The notes below the pieces were generated by a model. The model was given only the letters and a program-made list of their open reading frames with translations. It did not search any database and was not told the DNA's origin. The position numbers were made by a program, and so were the translations under genes. This document shows positions 13,198 to 27,900 of a DNA stretch of 64,000 nucleotides, one piece after another (within the stretch, counting starts at the first letter, position 1; each line of letters begins with the position of its first letter). This stretch comes from Steromphala cineraria. Lineage: Eukaryota > Mollusca > Gastropoda > Trochida > Trochidae. The stretch is from positions 49,653,227-49,717,226 of the forward strand of contig OU744732.1 in NCBI GenBank assembly GCA_916613615.1, written 5' to 3'.

Positions 13198-16100
13198 GTA
13201 AGTCCCATTTTATTAGTTTTGATATTTTACGACGCTTCGTATCAAAACGGTCTCTATGTTAATTTTTTAAGGTACGAATTCAGTTCTTCATGTACATACA
13301 AGAAACATATAAGCTATTTCTTTAAATCAGTTAACAGCATATGTTTTCTATCAAGCATGGCACTTGAAGTGGCATTCGCATTCAGTAGTTTTAATCTCAA
13401 ATTCATAAGCATTATCAACACTTATACATTTCACATGTAATTAAAATGGAAGCAACATAAACATTACCCCTTTAAAAGCTCGTGACTTATTTTTTTTAAA
13501 TTTTGAATATCACAGTAACACCTCGTATTAATTATCAATCAAGGAAAAGATTTCCTCACTGAGCCTGTATATTTCAATCAACGTTGCAGAAAGCTCGTTT
13601 AATTTCAAATAACTTTTAACAGAATTTCAAGTTACCTTTGAAAATATGAGCAACATCACAGAAATAAATCTGCTCGGTGTTTGCGTTGATATCCTGTAAT
13701 CTAAAGCAGACCTTAACATAAGTTTCATAATGTGTAATGAAATAAATTATCTTTGAAATTGATTCCTTAAATATTGAACGCTACTTAACACAATTTCATT
13801 GTTATATATAATAACTACCAAAGTCCATATCAATGTTTGATATTCTATTAAGGCAATCCTTTCCTCATTCTCAAACCATTATAGCTGAATACCCGAACCT
13901 ATAAGACGGTATTTGTAAAATCCACGCTATAGAATCAAATACATTGAGGGGCGTTATTGACTCTTATAACACTCGTTGAGGAAGTGATTGACTGTTATTG
14001 ACAAGGACAGAAGGTTGTCGATATCACACCATCGTAAATCTGGAGCTTTGTCCTACCCATGTCAATTTCACCGGGCTTTCAACTCGAGGGGAAGATTTAA
14101 AGTATGTGAGGCCACAACATTCGTGATAATCTAATCGGGTATATCTATAAAAGTAAGGTCTGAATTCCAACTTGGGTTCTTTTGTACATGCCAAAAGATA
14201 TTGAATGATTTCTTATCGGCCTATCGATCAGCCAACACGGGTGGGCTGTGACAGAAGGGGTTGGAGGCAAATGGTTAAAGAAAGAATTTGATAAATATAG
14301 CTTTGGTAATACCAGTATGTGAAGTTCTCAAACGCCAATTGCTGGATTCAATCCGAAGTCCCCCCCCCCCCCCCCGAACAAAAATCCGCCAAAACAAAAC
14401 AAAAAAAACCCCCCCAAAAAACCCAATATATTAACCCACTCGACCAGCGAGACTTCATTTATTATCAGCAATTTAGATATTTTCACAATGGGTATCCTTT
14501 GGGAGGTACTCGTCCTGAAAAAATACTAGATAGACCTTTAATAATGACCTTTTCTAATTGATAAACGAGATAGTGGTATGTCAAAGAAAAAGTAAAGTAA
14601 CGTAAAATCAAATGCTATAAATGCAATGCCCAACCGGTGGCACTCGGCAGATCTGAAAAATCTTATTTACATGATCGGTGAAAGAACTAAAGAGATTTCT
14701 ATATTTAGCTATTCGAAATTATTATTGGCGATATATAGATTATGGTGGCGTGTAACGTTAGAATTAGAGCTAACGTAATATTATCTTTATTGCCTCGTTA
14801 AAATAGCAATCATTGCCTGCATTCCTCAACAACTTACCCTGGCAGGAAAAAAACGTATAGGAGTCATTACAAAATCAGCTTCGAACTCATCTTTAAAGTT
14901 ATCAAAATCAACATAATTTGTTATTTTTACTCTGAAATTAAATATTCAAATGTGAAATCCTAGATTCATAACTAAGTACGATTGTAATGAATATGACACT
15001 TTATTATGCATTATCAGCACAATTTCATAACAATACTCGGCCACCCCGTTGAAAATAATGGACTGGTCCAGCTCGGGACTTAATGTTATCAAACAATGTC
15101 ATGTGCTGTATGTCAATGTTTGTCAAACTCGGAATGGTCATTTACACAAACATGGACGTTCTCAGGCACACGCTAAACATCGCTCAGACGAGAAACCCGA
15201 GGTATTCCGAATGTCCACAGACTAATCGTGATTGTCGACGTTTGACTAGTGGAAGACTAGTTATGTGTAATCCACGACTAGTTATGTGATTCCTGGATTA
15301 ACGTCGCCTCACGTTATAAGATAACCGAACTTGGATGTAATATTGTCGTGTCAGGCATGGGTGAACTTGGGTATGTGTCAATCTGAAGACAATTCCTGCA
15401 CAACATGGTTGATTAGGTAAGAATATCACATAACATTGTATTTCTTAATCTAATTCTGCGTGTGACTAGATATTTCACTTTTTATATCTGTGACTGTTTT
15501 AAATTATGCTTTGTTATAAAAGATACGCATTTAAAACGTTAACCCTTTACCAACAGTAGGCAAAACATAACATCCAATTCTTGGACATTTTCTGCCTCAA
15601 GCATTTTAGTCCAAAGTACCAATATTGTTGACGTTTAGTCTTTGAAATGAAATTTGAAACATGATGTAAAATGATTAAATAAGTAAAATTGATTCTTTTT
15701 TATATATAAAATAACAATCCGTAGTTTTCTTTTTGACTTGATAGGCATTTATCGCCTGATAAGGGTCTTGATCAGAGACTTCAAGACTACTATCAAAAAG
15801 ACAGCTTAAACCAAAATAAGAAAATGATATATATTTCAAAGTATGTTAATTTCCCTTACTTATGTCAAATATTTTTACAAAGTATTGCATATTTCAAATA
15901 TCTACTGATTATTTGTTACCAAATGGTGATAGTTTAGACGAACAGTGAGTTTCGGATTAAGGCCAGCAGGGGTTGAGTTGTAACCATGCCTCTAATTCCT
16001 AGACTGGTGAGTTTGTTGACAAATTTCATCTCACCCATCTGTCTGCTTGTTGATGCAACCTGTCTGTTGCACTGATTGCAACCAGAACGGACTTGTCAAT

Positions 16101-19100
16101 CTTTCATGTGCAGTGATATATTTTGTAATCATTCTAAGGATCAGTGTAAAAAAACGTTCGTGGATGTAAAATAAATGTGTGTCATTTTCGAGGGATTTAA
16201 TCTTTAGTATGAGGTGCATTATTTCATAATACAAAGACCAAACAACTAACTAATAATTCACACTTTCGACGCTAATGGCTGACATTTTGATATTTTCACC
16301 TGTGCACATATGCTGTATGCTTCTCTACTCATGAGGATGGTAAAACAGATCTCCGTGTATCATTTTAAAAAATTCACGTTATTTACGTCAGATGAGCATT
16401 TAAAATAAATATAAACTGTTATTCAGTTTTTTTATCACCCATGTGGTACTGGGACCAATATGGTATGCATAAAAAATCAGGATCGTGCTTCCCAAATCTG
16501 TGATAACTTTTCACAGTCACGTTATTAGTTAGGTTCATGGCGTCGCGAATTAATTTCATCAGAGGTGATATTTCTTTTTAGAAGTAACATTATATTTGTT
16601 CAATAACCTTGAAGTACTCTCACTTAAGTTCATCAATTACACTAAAAATGTTATGTCCATCCCACTTCGGATCTACATACGTAGAATTAACGCGTAAGTC
16701 GATACTCTCTACACAATCAAAATGTGCAATAATAGTGATGAAATCTTGGATCCAAATTGTACCAAACATGTTGTTTACTCTCAAATATGTTCATCATCAA
16801 TTAATTTGTGGCGTCAAAACGACGATTGTATCGACTACTTTATGGTTAGATATTTAAACATACAACTGCTTCTGATATATATGTATGCAGATAACCCGAA
16901 CACTCTTTATCTTTACCCATTACTTAGGCCCTTTTCTCATGCACACCTTTACATATGTTAGTAAATTTACGTATGAATGTAAATGTATTTGGGGTATGTA
17001 AAAGTGTCATGAGAACGCAATTACATACATGAGTATTATTGCACTAGGAGTAACTTTACACGACCTCAGGAGGTCATGTAAATGTAAATTTACATATACA
17101 TATAGGGAAAATCTCTTCTTCTCTTGGAGCCAAGAAGTCTTAACATCATGAAAGCTGGCGCTAGACTGAATCTACTCATATATTTTCGTTTATTATAATA
17201 CATGGCTGTATGTAATTGACAAATACAACATAATGCTTAACTACATGTGAACAGAAAGTATATTTACTATTACACATGTATGTATAATTACATAGTGTGT
17301 AAATTTACTCATGTATGTAAATTCGTGCATGAGAAAAGGGCCTTACAGGCATGCGACGCCCATGAGTTGTAATCGTAAAAAGTAACTCGACCGGCTCAAA
17401 CAATAATAACGGGTATTTTATTATGTTCCCTCATATAAAATAGTCGGCATGTTGGTGTTTCCTTTGATGTCTATATATTGACAGGTGTGTGTTTGTTACC
17501 TGGCATGTAAACATGTATTGTACGGTAGCTAATTACAGCTTTATTTAAGTTTCTTGTACTAGGAAACTGACCTCTTTCTCACAGGAGTAGTACACTTGTG
17601 GTTCAGGAAACAGTTGCTTTTAGACTTTACATGTTAACAATGCTTCTTGTAAATTATACTTATTAAGGTTGCTTTAATAAACAAGCCAATTCTTAATCAA
17701 AGGAAAATACACGTAAAGGGACATAAGCACATTTTTACAGGATTATAAAGTGATGTCAAGAAAATGAAAATAAATGGTTCCAATTAAAAGACAAATGTAT
17801 TTGAACTGAATGAAGCAGAAATAAATCAAATATATAATGTACAGTCATGGGATTCCCTTCTTACACGATGTTCACCCAAAATTGGTCAATGGACTTTATG
17901 TGAATCTTTATAATTTGTTCTCTGTCTATGGATATTTGGTTTGTGTAATGAGCTTTCAATAATATCTTTCGTAGTCACTATCCACGTTATATTAACATAT
18001 ACTGTTTTTCACATATACTGTTTAAATTGAATATTTATTAGAATGTCTTTGTGGTAAGATCAATTTTCTTTGGCCCTTTTTGAAATATCAACTTCAACAA
18101 TTTCAATATTCCTTACAAGTTTGGATCAATATATGGTATCGTAAGTTAAACTTATCACGTCCCCATTGTCAACAGTGTTGAAGATATATATGGGAGTGGT
18201 TAAGAAGGTGTTGTTTATTTCCCCTTGAGTGTGTTGTAAACACGACCCTCACATGTGGGTGGTAAGTAGATAAACTTATATTGATAAGTAAAGGTATTGG
18301 GGATGGTAGAATTACTACCCCCCAACACGGTGTAAGTATGGATAATAATAGGGTTGTGACATTGATCGAATAGTTCACTTTATCCGGAATCCTTGATCTT
18401 CATGATTGTCTTTATGTGATTGGAAGATGGGCACGTCTGACATTGTTTGTAAACAGGTGATTGGAATTTGACCATTTATTTTTCAATTTCTTGGAAGAAT
18501 ACGAAAAACATTTTTATTAAGTGTTTTGGTAGAAAGTTATTTGGTGCTTTGGTTCTATTTATGCTTGTAAATTATTGGAAATGGAATTAAATCTAATCAG
18601 CTTAACACCTCAACACTTCCCGAATAAGAACTTGTTCATAACTTTGTATCAAATGTGCTTTTGTATAATAATTAGTAAATATTATCAGTACACTCTATCA
18701 TGAACCAAAATAAAGAATGGATGCTTTAGATAAACATATTCGTTAAAAGGTATTCCAAAAAAAGTTGATTTCTTTTTATCAAAATTTCTTCTACAAAAAA
18801 GGGGAAAAGGTTAAAAAAACCACATCACAAATCAAATAAGAAAACGTGCAGAGTGTTAAACAACATGCTCATCTTAACAATCAAACATTGGTAGGATTCG
18901 AACCCCGTCCCCAAATCCAGAGTCATACTCCACCTAATACCTGCAGCGAACAAGCTAGGAAGTTAATCGCCCGGATTATTACGTGTCAACGCTAGGGCTT
19001 GTCGTGATATAGAGAGGAGGATAATCCCCCATAGCGTCGTCCTGAGGAGTCATGGGGGCTAGACATCTTCAGAGTCAAATTCCCAACTTTGACGTCAAAA

Positions 19101-21918
19101 CAGTACAAGTCGATAACGGCAAGGCTTCTTTAAATAGGTATACACTTACGTAACTCTTGACTTGTTAAACGTATCTTTTAGTATAAGAATTCAATGGTTT
19201 TACTGTATATGCCCATTGCTTATAGCAGGGATGTTAGAATATTATACTGTATTATACTTCCCTGCTTATAGTTATATTCCAGATGCAAAGAGACATCATT
19301 ATTGGTAAAGTGCAAGTTTGGCTTCATTTAATGTAACCTATCCAATGTTCGAGGGTTTATTCAAGGGGAAAAGAGAAATAATCATTGGTATCACTATGAT
19401 TTATCTTTATGTAGTCCAACTATAGAGTCGAAGTATTGTTTACCTTTATGTTCACAATGTTTCTACTTTTATTCAAGGTACATAAAGAAGTATGGTTTAA
19501 CTTTACACATCAAGTGTTTCTAGTTTTATTCAAGGTATATTGGTAAGGGTGGTTCAAAATAATGTATCCAACGTTTTTTGTATTTTTCAAGGCACTTAGA
19601 AAAGTATGGTTAAGCTTACTGTATCCAATGGTTTTAGTCTTATTCAAGGTACAAAAAAGAGTATAGTTTCTAGTTTTAATCAAAGTACATAGAGAAGTAT
19701 GGTTTAACTTTATGAATCAAGTGTTTCTAATTGTATTTAAAGGTACGAATAAAAGTATTGTTAACTTTACATTCTCAGTGTTTTCTTTTTAATTCAATGT
19801 GGAAATGAATATCTAATTGTATGGTATTCCAAAAATGGTTTAACTATGTTTGATTGTAGCTGTATAATCATTAAAATCATACTGAATATTTTACCATCTT
19901 TACAAAGTATAATAAAAGCAGATCATATTTCACATCTAAAAGTAAACACCTTAAAGGGGCAGTAGCACGTTTTTTTATAATTTCATATTCTACATTTTCC
20001 ACTGATAATTGTAAGTTAATGCTAAATGTATTATTTTGACAGTGTCAAAAATCTCATTAAACAAGCCAATCATCCAGAGTCAGAGGACAAAGTATGAAGA
20101 TTCACATAAAATCCATTGGCGGTCATTTTGTGTGAACACCTTTAATTCATTTTCTGTAAGAAAAGGGAATCGCATGGCTAAACTTTACATTATATATTTG
20201 AATTATTACTGCTCCATTTAGTTTAGATACATTGTCTTTCAATTGGAACCACTAATTTTCATTTTCCTGACATCACCCTATATACCCCCTAAAAACGTGC
20301 TACTGCCCCTTTAAAGGGGCAGTAGCACGTTTTTTGATAATTTTATATTTTAAATTTTTCAGTGATTATTGTAAGTTAATGTTAAATGTAATATTTTGAC
20401 AGTGTCAAAAATGTCATTACATAAGTCAATCATCCATAGTCGGAGGACAAAGTATGAAGATTCACATAAAATACATAGGCCGCCATTTTTGTGTGAACAC
20501 CTTTAATTCATTTTCTGTAAGAAAAGGGAATCGCATGGCTAAACTTAATGTTAAATATTTGAATTATTACTGCTCCATTTAGTTTAAATACATTGTCTTA
20601 CAATTGGAACCATTAATTTTCATTTTCCTGACATCACCTCATATTCCCCCTAAAAACGTGCTACTTCCCCTTTAACAGGGCCTTATATTGATATGAACAA
20701 GGAATTTTACAGACAATCGTTGTAATCTAAAAACAGGCGAAATAATTTCAATAATCATAACAAAATTTCCATTATTTTGAAATATTTACATTAAAGCCAT
20801 GATAATATTCATAACTTCTTTCAACAATAACCACGAAGTGAAAGACACTGATAGACGATGCAACAAAATGCTTGCTGGCCATCAGACATGTTTGGTCAAC
20901 AAACAATTCTACGTCCGTCGCATTTGACTGTTGAGTAAAATATACAAACAAGACATAGGAATTTTAGCACTGTGAAGCATGTTTAGGTCGCGCTACAACC
21001 CTGTTCGGAACTCGACTCGGTCACTTTTTATGTTTGTCTTTGCACAATCATCGTGAAAAAAGGCTTGTACTCAGCAACACCGCATGCCTCGCTGAGATGA
21101 AAGAGCGAGCCACGTCACCGTCTGTGTAGGTTTGGGACAAAAACTTGTTAACGTTTGTCTTGTTCACAAGCTCTTAATGATTTTTGTATAAAATTGTATT
21201 TAGATTTCACGACAATGTTCCTTTGAGAAAATTCAATCTTTTTTAAAAAAAAGATTCTATTAAAATGAGTTCATCAGTTATGTTTGAAATCACTTTGTAA
21301 ATGTTATTTTATCTAACTTTTTTCCGTTTGGAATTAATGATAACCAACAACATTGTTTCTCTTTGATTTGAAATTGATATATAATTTTAACTCGTAAGAA
21401 CTATATAAACTAAAATCCAAAAGAAACGTCCCCTTTTGTTTTTTCACACACATCAAAAATCACGAAAGATAATTAAAAAATGATACCATTTAAGGCAAGG
21501 CACTATCTGAAGAAACACATCGCTTAAACGCACAAAATGCAATGATTAGGGTTCAAAAATATCGTTTTGTTATATTCTTTGTTCTGTCGAGAATCGAGAA
21601 TCAAATATAGAGGGGACGTTTCTTTTGGATTTTAGTTTATTATGATATGCTAATGTGACCTGTTTTGTGTAATCGTAACGTAAGAAGGTTTAAAGAACAT
21701 TATATCACATAATATAACATTGACTGATATGAGACGTAATCGGCTCTTATTGAACAACTTACACTTTAGTTCACGTCTTTTTAAAGTCAACTTAACTAGG
21801 TAAAGAACTACATAGAACTTTTTTCAATTTAAGTGCTCTTAATCACCATTTCTTTCATCTATGTTGGCACACCTTGCGTGAAGACCAATCATCCTACACG
21901 TCGTTCTTATGTTACAGC

Positions 21919-21955
<37 letters not shown>

Positions 21956-24900
21956 GAATAGTTTATTTATGTGTCTTGAGTTTTTACAACCCCAGGCCTA
22001 TTAGGCCGACAAGACACCGTTACATTGTACGGTGATAAAAATTCATAAAATAAAACATGGTACATAAATTCAGAATTGCATTCATCTGTACATACATACA
22101 CAAATACAAAAAATTCAGATATGCACACCCCCTACACGTCGTTCTTATGTTACAGCTATAGGTAGTCATATATGACAGTATGTCCTATGAAAGGGGTTAA
22201 ATTGAGACGACTCCCATTGCGTGTTAGGTGCCTGTAAATCGAATACCTTTCTCAAACAACGCTTGACTTCTGTTACACCTTCTAAACCTCTTGTAAAGTG
22301 TGAACGATTTTGTACTAGCACCATTAGTTTTCAATCAACCCTTTCTTGCATAACGACACCAGGAGTCAAATGTTTTACGAATGTTTTACAAATGTTTTAC
22401 AAATGGAAGTGGTGTCTCACACAATCACAACGCACTGTCATTCAAGTATTGTTGTTGAATGACTCGTGAACCGTACACAGTAATTGGTTCAAGACCCGCC
22501 ACTGAAAAGCCCCAAATACGTCTGTATATAAGTATCAATTGATAAAAGCATATCACTTTACTTACACCCGTCTATTATAGCAGTGGTCATATCAGAGTAA
22601 ACCAGATAACTATGCTAGATTAGTGGAGTTGCTGGCTCGTGGAAAGAGGTCAAGTTAGGAACTGCTGTGTAAAGTCAGGAGCAGAATGTACCGTTATGGA
22701 GATACTTGTACATATATTGATGTGCTGTCTGCTCTCTGTTTTGTTGAAAGGTAGGGTGATCTTCATTTTAATCTTTATTTCTGTATCGGTTATTTCTAGT
22801 GTAAATCGATAATAGTTTATAGTTAAAAGTATATGCTGTGTAAAGTCAGGAGCCGAATGTACCGTTATGAAGATGCCTGTACATATATTTGTGTGCTGTG
22901 AAGCTCTCCGTTTTGTATAGAGGTAGGATGATCTTTATTGTAATATTTATTTCAGTAATTCGTATTTCAAGTGTCAAGCGATAATGGTTTATAGCTAAAA
23001 TCAAGAACTACAGTATATGCTGTGTAAAGCTAGGAGCCGAATTGGCCCTTATGTAGATACCTCTACATAATATTGGTGTCTCGTGAAGCTCTTTTGTTTA
23101 GTTGAAAGGTAGGGTGATCGATCGGCCTTTCAATCTTTATCCCTGTATCGGGTATTTCTAGTGTCAAGTGTATATAAGTCTATAGTATAGGTAACAGTTA
23201 AGAACTGAAGTATATGCTGTGTTAGTCAGGCGAATGTACCGATATGGAGATACTTGTACATATATTGGTGTGCTCACTGCTGTGGGCTTTCTGTTTTGTT
23301 GAAAGGTAGGGTGCTCTTCCTTTAAACATTATCCCTGTATCGTGTATTTCTTATGCCAAGTGTATATATAAGTTAGTAGTAAAACATAAAGAACCGAGGT
23401 ATGCTGTGTTAGTGAGGAACAGAATGTACCGTTATGGATATGGAGATATCTGTACATATATTGGTGTGCTGTGAAGCTCTGTTCTTTTGAGAGTTATGAG
23501 ATGATCTTCGTTGTAATGTTTATTATTGTATCGTGTATTTCTGGTGTAAATCGATTATAGTTTATCGTTAAAAGACAAAAACGGAAGAATATGCTCTCAT
23601 GGGATAGATGTAGCTGTATAGATGTGAGGCTCTCTGTCGTATAAGAGGTAGGGGATTGGTTTACCTTTCGTCTTCATCTTTATATATATCGGGTATTTAT
23701 AGTGAAAGTTTGTGGTGTAAATCGATTATAGTTTATCGTTAAAAGACAAAAACCGAAGAATATGCTCTCATGGGATAGATGTAGCTGTATAGATGTGAGG
23801 CTCTCTGTCGTATAAGAGGTAGGGGATTGGTTTACCTTTCGTCTTCATCTTTATATATATCGGGTATTTATAGTGAAAGTTTGTAGATATCCTTTAATTC
23901 TGTCGATCACTATCACGTTGTATATATGTACCGAGAGGATAGGTAAATGTACTGTTATGATGATTTATTCATATCCATTCACGTTTTTTAGAAATTTGAA
24001 ATACAAAAGGAGTCTTTGACAAATGGCTTGTCCACTGCAGATATAGACTTGCTCGTCGAGAGGTTATGTTCAGGGCATAATATTATATCAACAGTCTTGG
24101 TGTTAGACTATGTAGGGGGAGTTTCAATCAATTACTTACTCTAAAGAATTCCCCATGTAGCCTCAATAGATCTCCGTATTACCTATTGATACCTGGTATT
24201 ATCTGACAGACAATCAACACGTCTAACGACTCGTGATCACAGTCTCTCCGTGTGTTATACAAGTTCAATTGTCAACCGTCAATAACTATTCAACATAAGG
24301 GACACAAGTTCTACCATTTCTATTTGTTATAATCTCTTACCAACGATATATAAGTGGTTATGTATGTGTAATATAGTTCCATTAAAACCACGAAATGATG
24401 ATATGGTCCCTGTTTGTCAGTGTGTTATACAAGTTATACAATAGTCAACCTTGTTGGTGATGTAGTCATCATGGTGTGATTTTAAAGATACGAACTGTCA
24501 TAACATTACAGGGCTTTGCAATTGTTAAGGAGGGCTTGTCGAAAATTTAAACGACAAGCCATGGTTGCTTTTAGAGACTAAAACATATTTTTTCGAACAC
24601 TGAAATTTGAATATGTGAAACACAGAAGAGTTCATAGAAGTTCTACCATCTCTCTTTGGTGTAATTACCTTATGAACAAATATGTTAAAAACGTGAAAAT
24701 AATCTCCCTAACCGTGATATAGATACATATATGAGTGGTTATGTGCAAGAATTAGATTTCCTTTAGATCACAAATAGAGATGACTTGCATTGTGATCTGC
24801 ATGAAAAGGCTGTGATTGAGATATAACGATGTAATGAATTTAAATCCATTTGTCTACTTCCTGTTAAGTATGAAATTGTTGATCGGTTGGAACTTATTTT

Positions 24901-27900
24901 TGTGAGTCATATGAAAGAGCTTGATTGTTTATCGACCTGCTTCTTTGAGAGGCATTTTAGAAGTTGGCATGGTGATAATGGAGAAACATATGGATGACAA
25001 CTTCTTTATTCATGATATGCGACTTTTGATATAGATTCTTGTGTCGACGAAAGAAACGTCGCATATCATGAATAAACAAGTTGTAATCCATATATGTTTC
25101 TTCATTACTGTGTATCAACTGGTTTTTCCATACTACATAAAATTTGTGAAATGATCGATGTATTGTGCTTATACACTAAAATGTCCTTGATCTGCACTTG
25201 CAAGTGTTAGGGTAAAAACTTAATGTAAGAGATTTAAAACTCTTCGGTATTAACAGTACCTACAGTACTCATCACAACCAACAGCAAAAGCTATACAAGA
25301 ACTGCTCGAGTTAACGTTTCTTGTTTGATACTGCATTGTGCAATTATTAATGTACTAGAGGATTAATTGTACTGGACAATATGCTGTAAGCCAATCCCCT
25401 CCCTCAAATCTATCTTGGAGATTACACTAATCCCAGTATAACCTTACACCAAGGGGTGGATTAGCGAGTGTAAGTCACGTTATGTTTACGAGATGTCGCG
25501 AGATACGAGAAATAGCTTCAAAGGGAAGCAATTGCTATTGTAAACATTGCCTTGAAATTACTCAGTTTGGATATCTCAACAGTGGAATATTGGATTATGT
25601 GGGAAACATGGACATGAATATACATATATATTGTGGAAAGGTGAAATTATGGATTCGAATCGAAGGTAATTGGTGAATACTTTAATTTTAGCATTTATAA
25701 GCTTACATTATTTTTTGATGTCATATATCGTTTGGAATAAATCTTACAAGATTATTGTAAAATTTTATATTTACGTACTTAAGATAAACTCGTCTTTAAA
25801 CTTTCTTGGAAATTTCATTCACAACATTTTGATGTATAGATATCCTTCATCGGGGCTAAACCGCATAATGGTCTTGCCCTGAAAGGGAATAACACAACGA
25901 CTGAGTTATGATATGAATGGGTCTACATATTGACATAAGACAATAAAAGTGCTGTGTAAACAAACGTGTATATATATACAAACATAAATATTGCATGTTA
26001 TAAAATCATAAACTGTAGAAAGGTACTATAAAATTCCGAACTTGACATACCAATTGAATATAGATAAATATAACATACATATATGTTTACATGAATGTTT
26101 ATAAGACGATGTTTTTCGTATTTCGGTTATCATGTGTCATCTTTATATTTGTGAGTTTGCGTGTGAAAGATTACAAAGTTCATGTAAATGTGAATGAATA
26201 TATCTTGGTTACATTGTAACTTGCTAAAATGATTAAAACACAACACCAAAACATAGACCTAAACATTAGGTCTGGAAGAGAACTACATAGCCATTTTTAG
26301 AGGCTCCACTTCTTTTTTAAATATGATAGCTGATTCATAGAATTATTATTTCAAAGACTGAATATTGGTTTAAATAACATCCTGTATAACATTCTAGTAT
26401 TCGAAGTACCTCAATCGGCAACTCAAAGCTTGATTGTTTCCGCGAAATTGTGTTTGGAAATATTGAAAATGATAAGTGTTATGGATGAGTTGTTTGACAT
26501 ATTTAACATATACTAGTATTACGTTTGATTAAATACATACAATATTGTACATTACTCTTCTTTGGTGGTTAAGCATATTTTCTTGTTTATTCAAACTATA
26601 TTTTATATGACTTATTTGAGAGGCATTTAGAAGCTGGTTGATGAAGAAGAACAAGTTATATGGATAGTCAACTTCTTTATTGCATTAAATGCGACGTTAT
26701 CAAGTTATCTTCTTCTATATTTTATATGCATTACGTTAAGGCATATATGTATATAAGAAATGTAAAGTGGTCGCTTAATGCTTAGACCTTTCTGTCTAAT
26801 AAAAGTCAAGGGAAGTCGTAAGGAATGTGATTATACAATGAGATTTACAAAAGTTTATTGGATAATGTTCGGTTTAACGCGGATTGTGTATTCTAGTGTA
26901 CCAGTTTATTCCTCTTACAATGTCATCCAGTCTACCATAGATAAGTCTCAGCAATCTGAAACACGCTATTGGCTGATTGTAATGACATTCGATTCTTATA
27001 GGCATGCAATATCTTTTACTTCTTTACTTTCACCTCTATTCCAATCTCTTTTCTTTCACCTCTATTCCAATCTCTTTTCTTTCACCTCTATTCCAATCAA
27101 CTTTCACTTATAAGCAAACTTCAAAAATCTATTTCTTTAGAATTCTTTGCCTACTGAATCTATCAAAAAATGTGTCTTGATCAACTGGAACCCTATTCTA
27201 CCAGCGAGGTTTATCCTTCCTTCTCAAGCATATATTTAACTCTTCTTTTAAATCATTGTCTTACTTTCTACTTACAAATATATATTATAGATTATTTACA
27301 CTGTACACAAACGTGTAATATGAGATGTCCGCTTCCTTACTAAAGCCAAAGAAATCCGTCGGCTTCCAGTTATCTTTGTTGCTTTCAATCTCCTTCAAAC
27401 TCCCACAGTTAGTTCACCACACGAGCCTTAATTGCATATCTTTAAAAAATCAAGTAAAAGCCAAAGGGTCTCTTTTATAAAACATGGTCAGCCTCCGAAA
27501 TATTCTTCATTCGATGGTAGTTAACCTCTTATTTGGACGAAGTCCCCAATTGGGTTACTCATTTATTTTTTTAAGTTACTTTGTTCATTACTTCATTTTA
27601 ATTTCACAATGTTGCTTGTCTCTTCTTCCTTATCAATTCGTCTTATGTCTTCTGTGGTCTCTTTCTCTCCTCCCTCTCTCTATCGCTGTGTCTCTTGGTC
27701 TCTGTGTCTCTCGGTCTCTGTGTCTCTCTCTGTGTGTCTCTGTGAGTGAGTGTGTGTGTGTCTCTGTCTCTGTCTATGTCTCCCCCTCTCTCTATCTTTG
27801 TCTCTGTCTCTCTCGGTGTCTCTGTCTCTCTCCTCCGTCTCTATATCGCACTCTGTCTCTATCTCTCGCTCTATCTCTCTCTTTCTGTCCCTGTCTCTGT

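Noticed and set aside
13198..13440. Extension of the first coding exon to a stop at 13440
   Set aside because: Follows a GTAAGT donor and becomes AT-rich; the joined model uses the donor. An intron-retained short form cannot be fully excluded.
20036..20221. Similar small open frames near 1529, 8333 and 20036
   Set aside because: They are the same stretch of the MITE interior in several copies, disrupted differently in each; not a conserved peptide.
22660..23885. Regularly repeated units considered as a CRISPR array
   Set aside because: Units are 170-200 bp and contiguous without spacers, in an intron of an animal gene.
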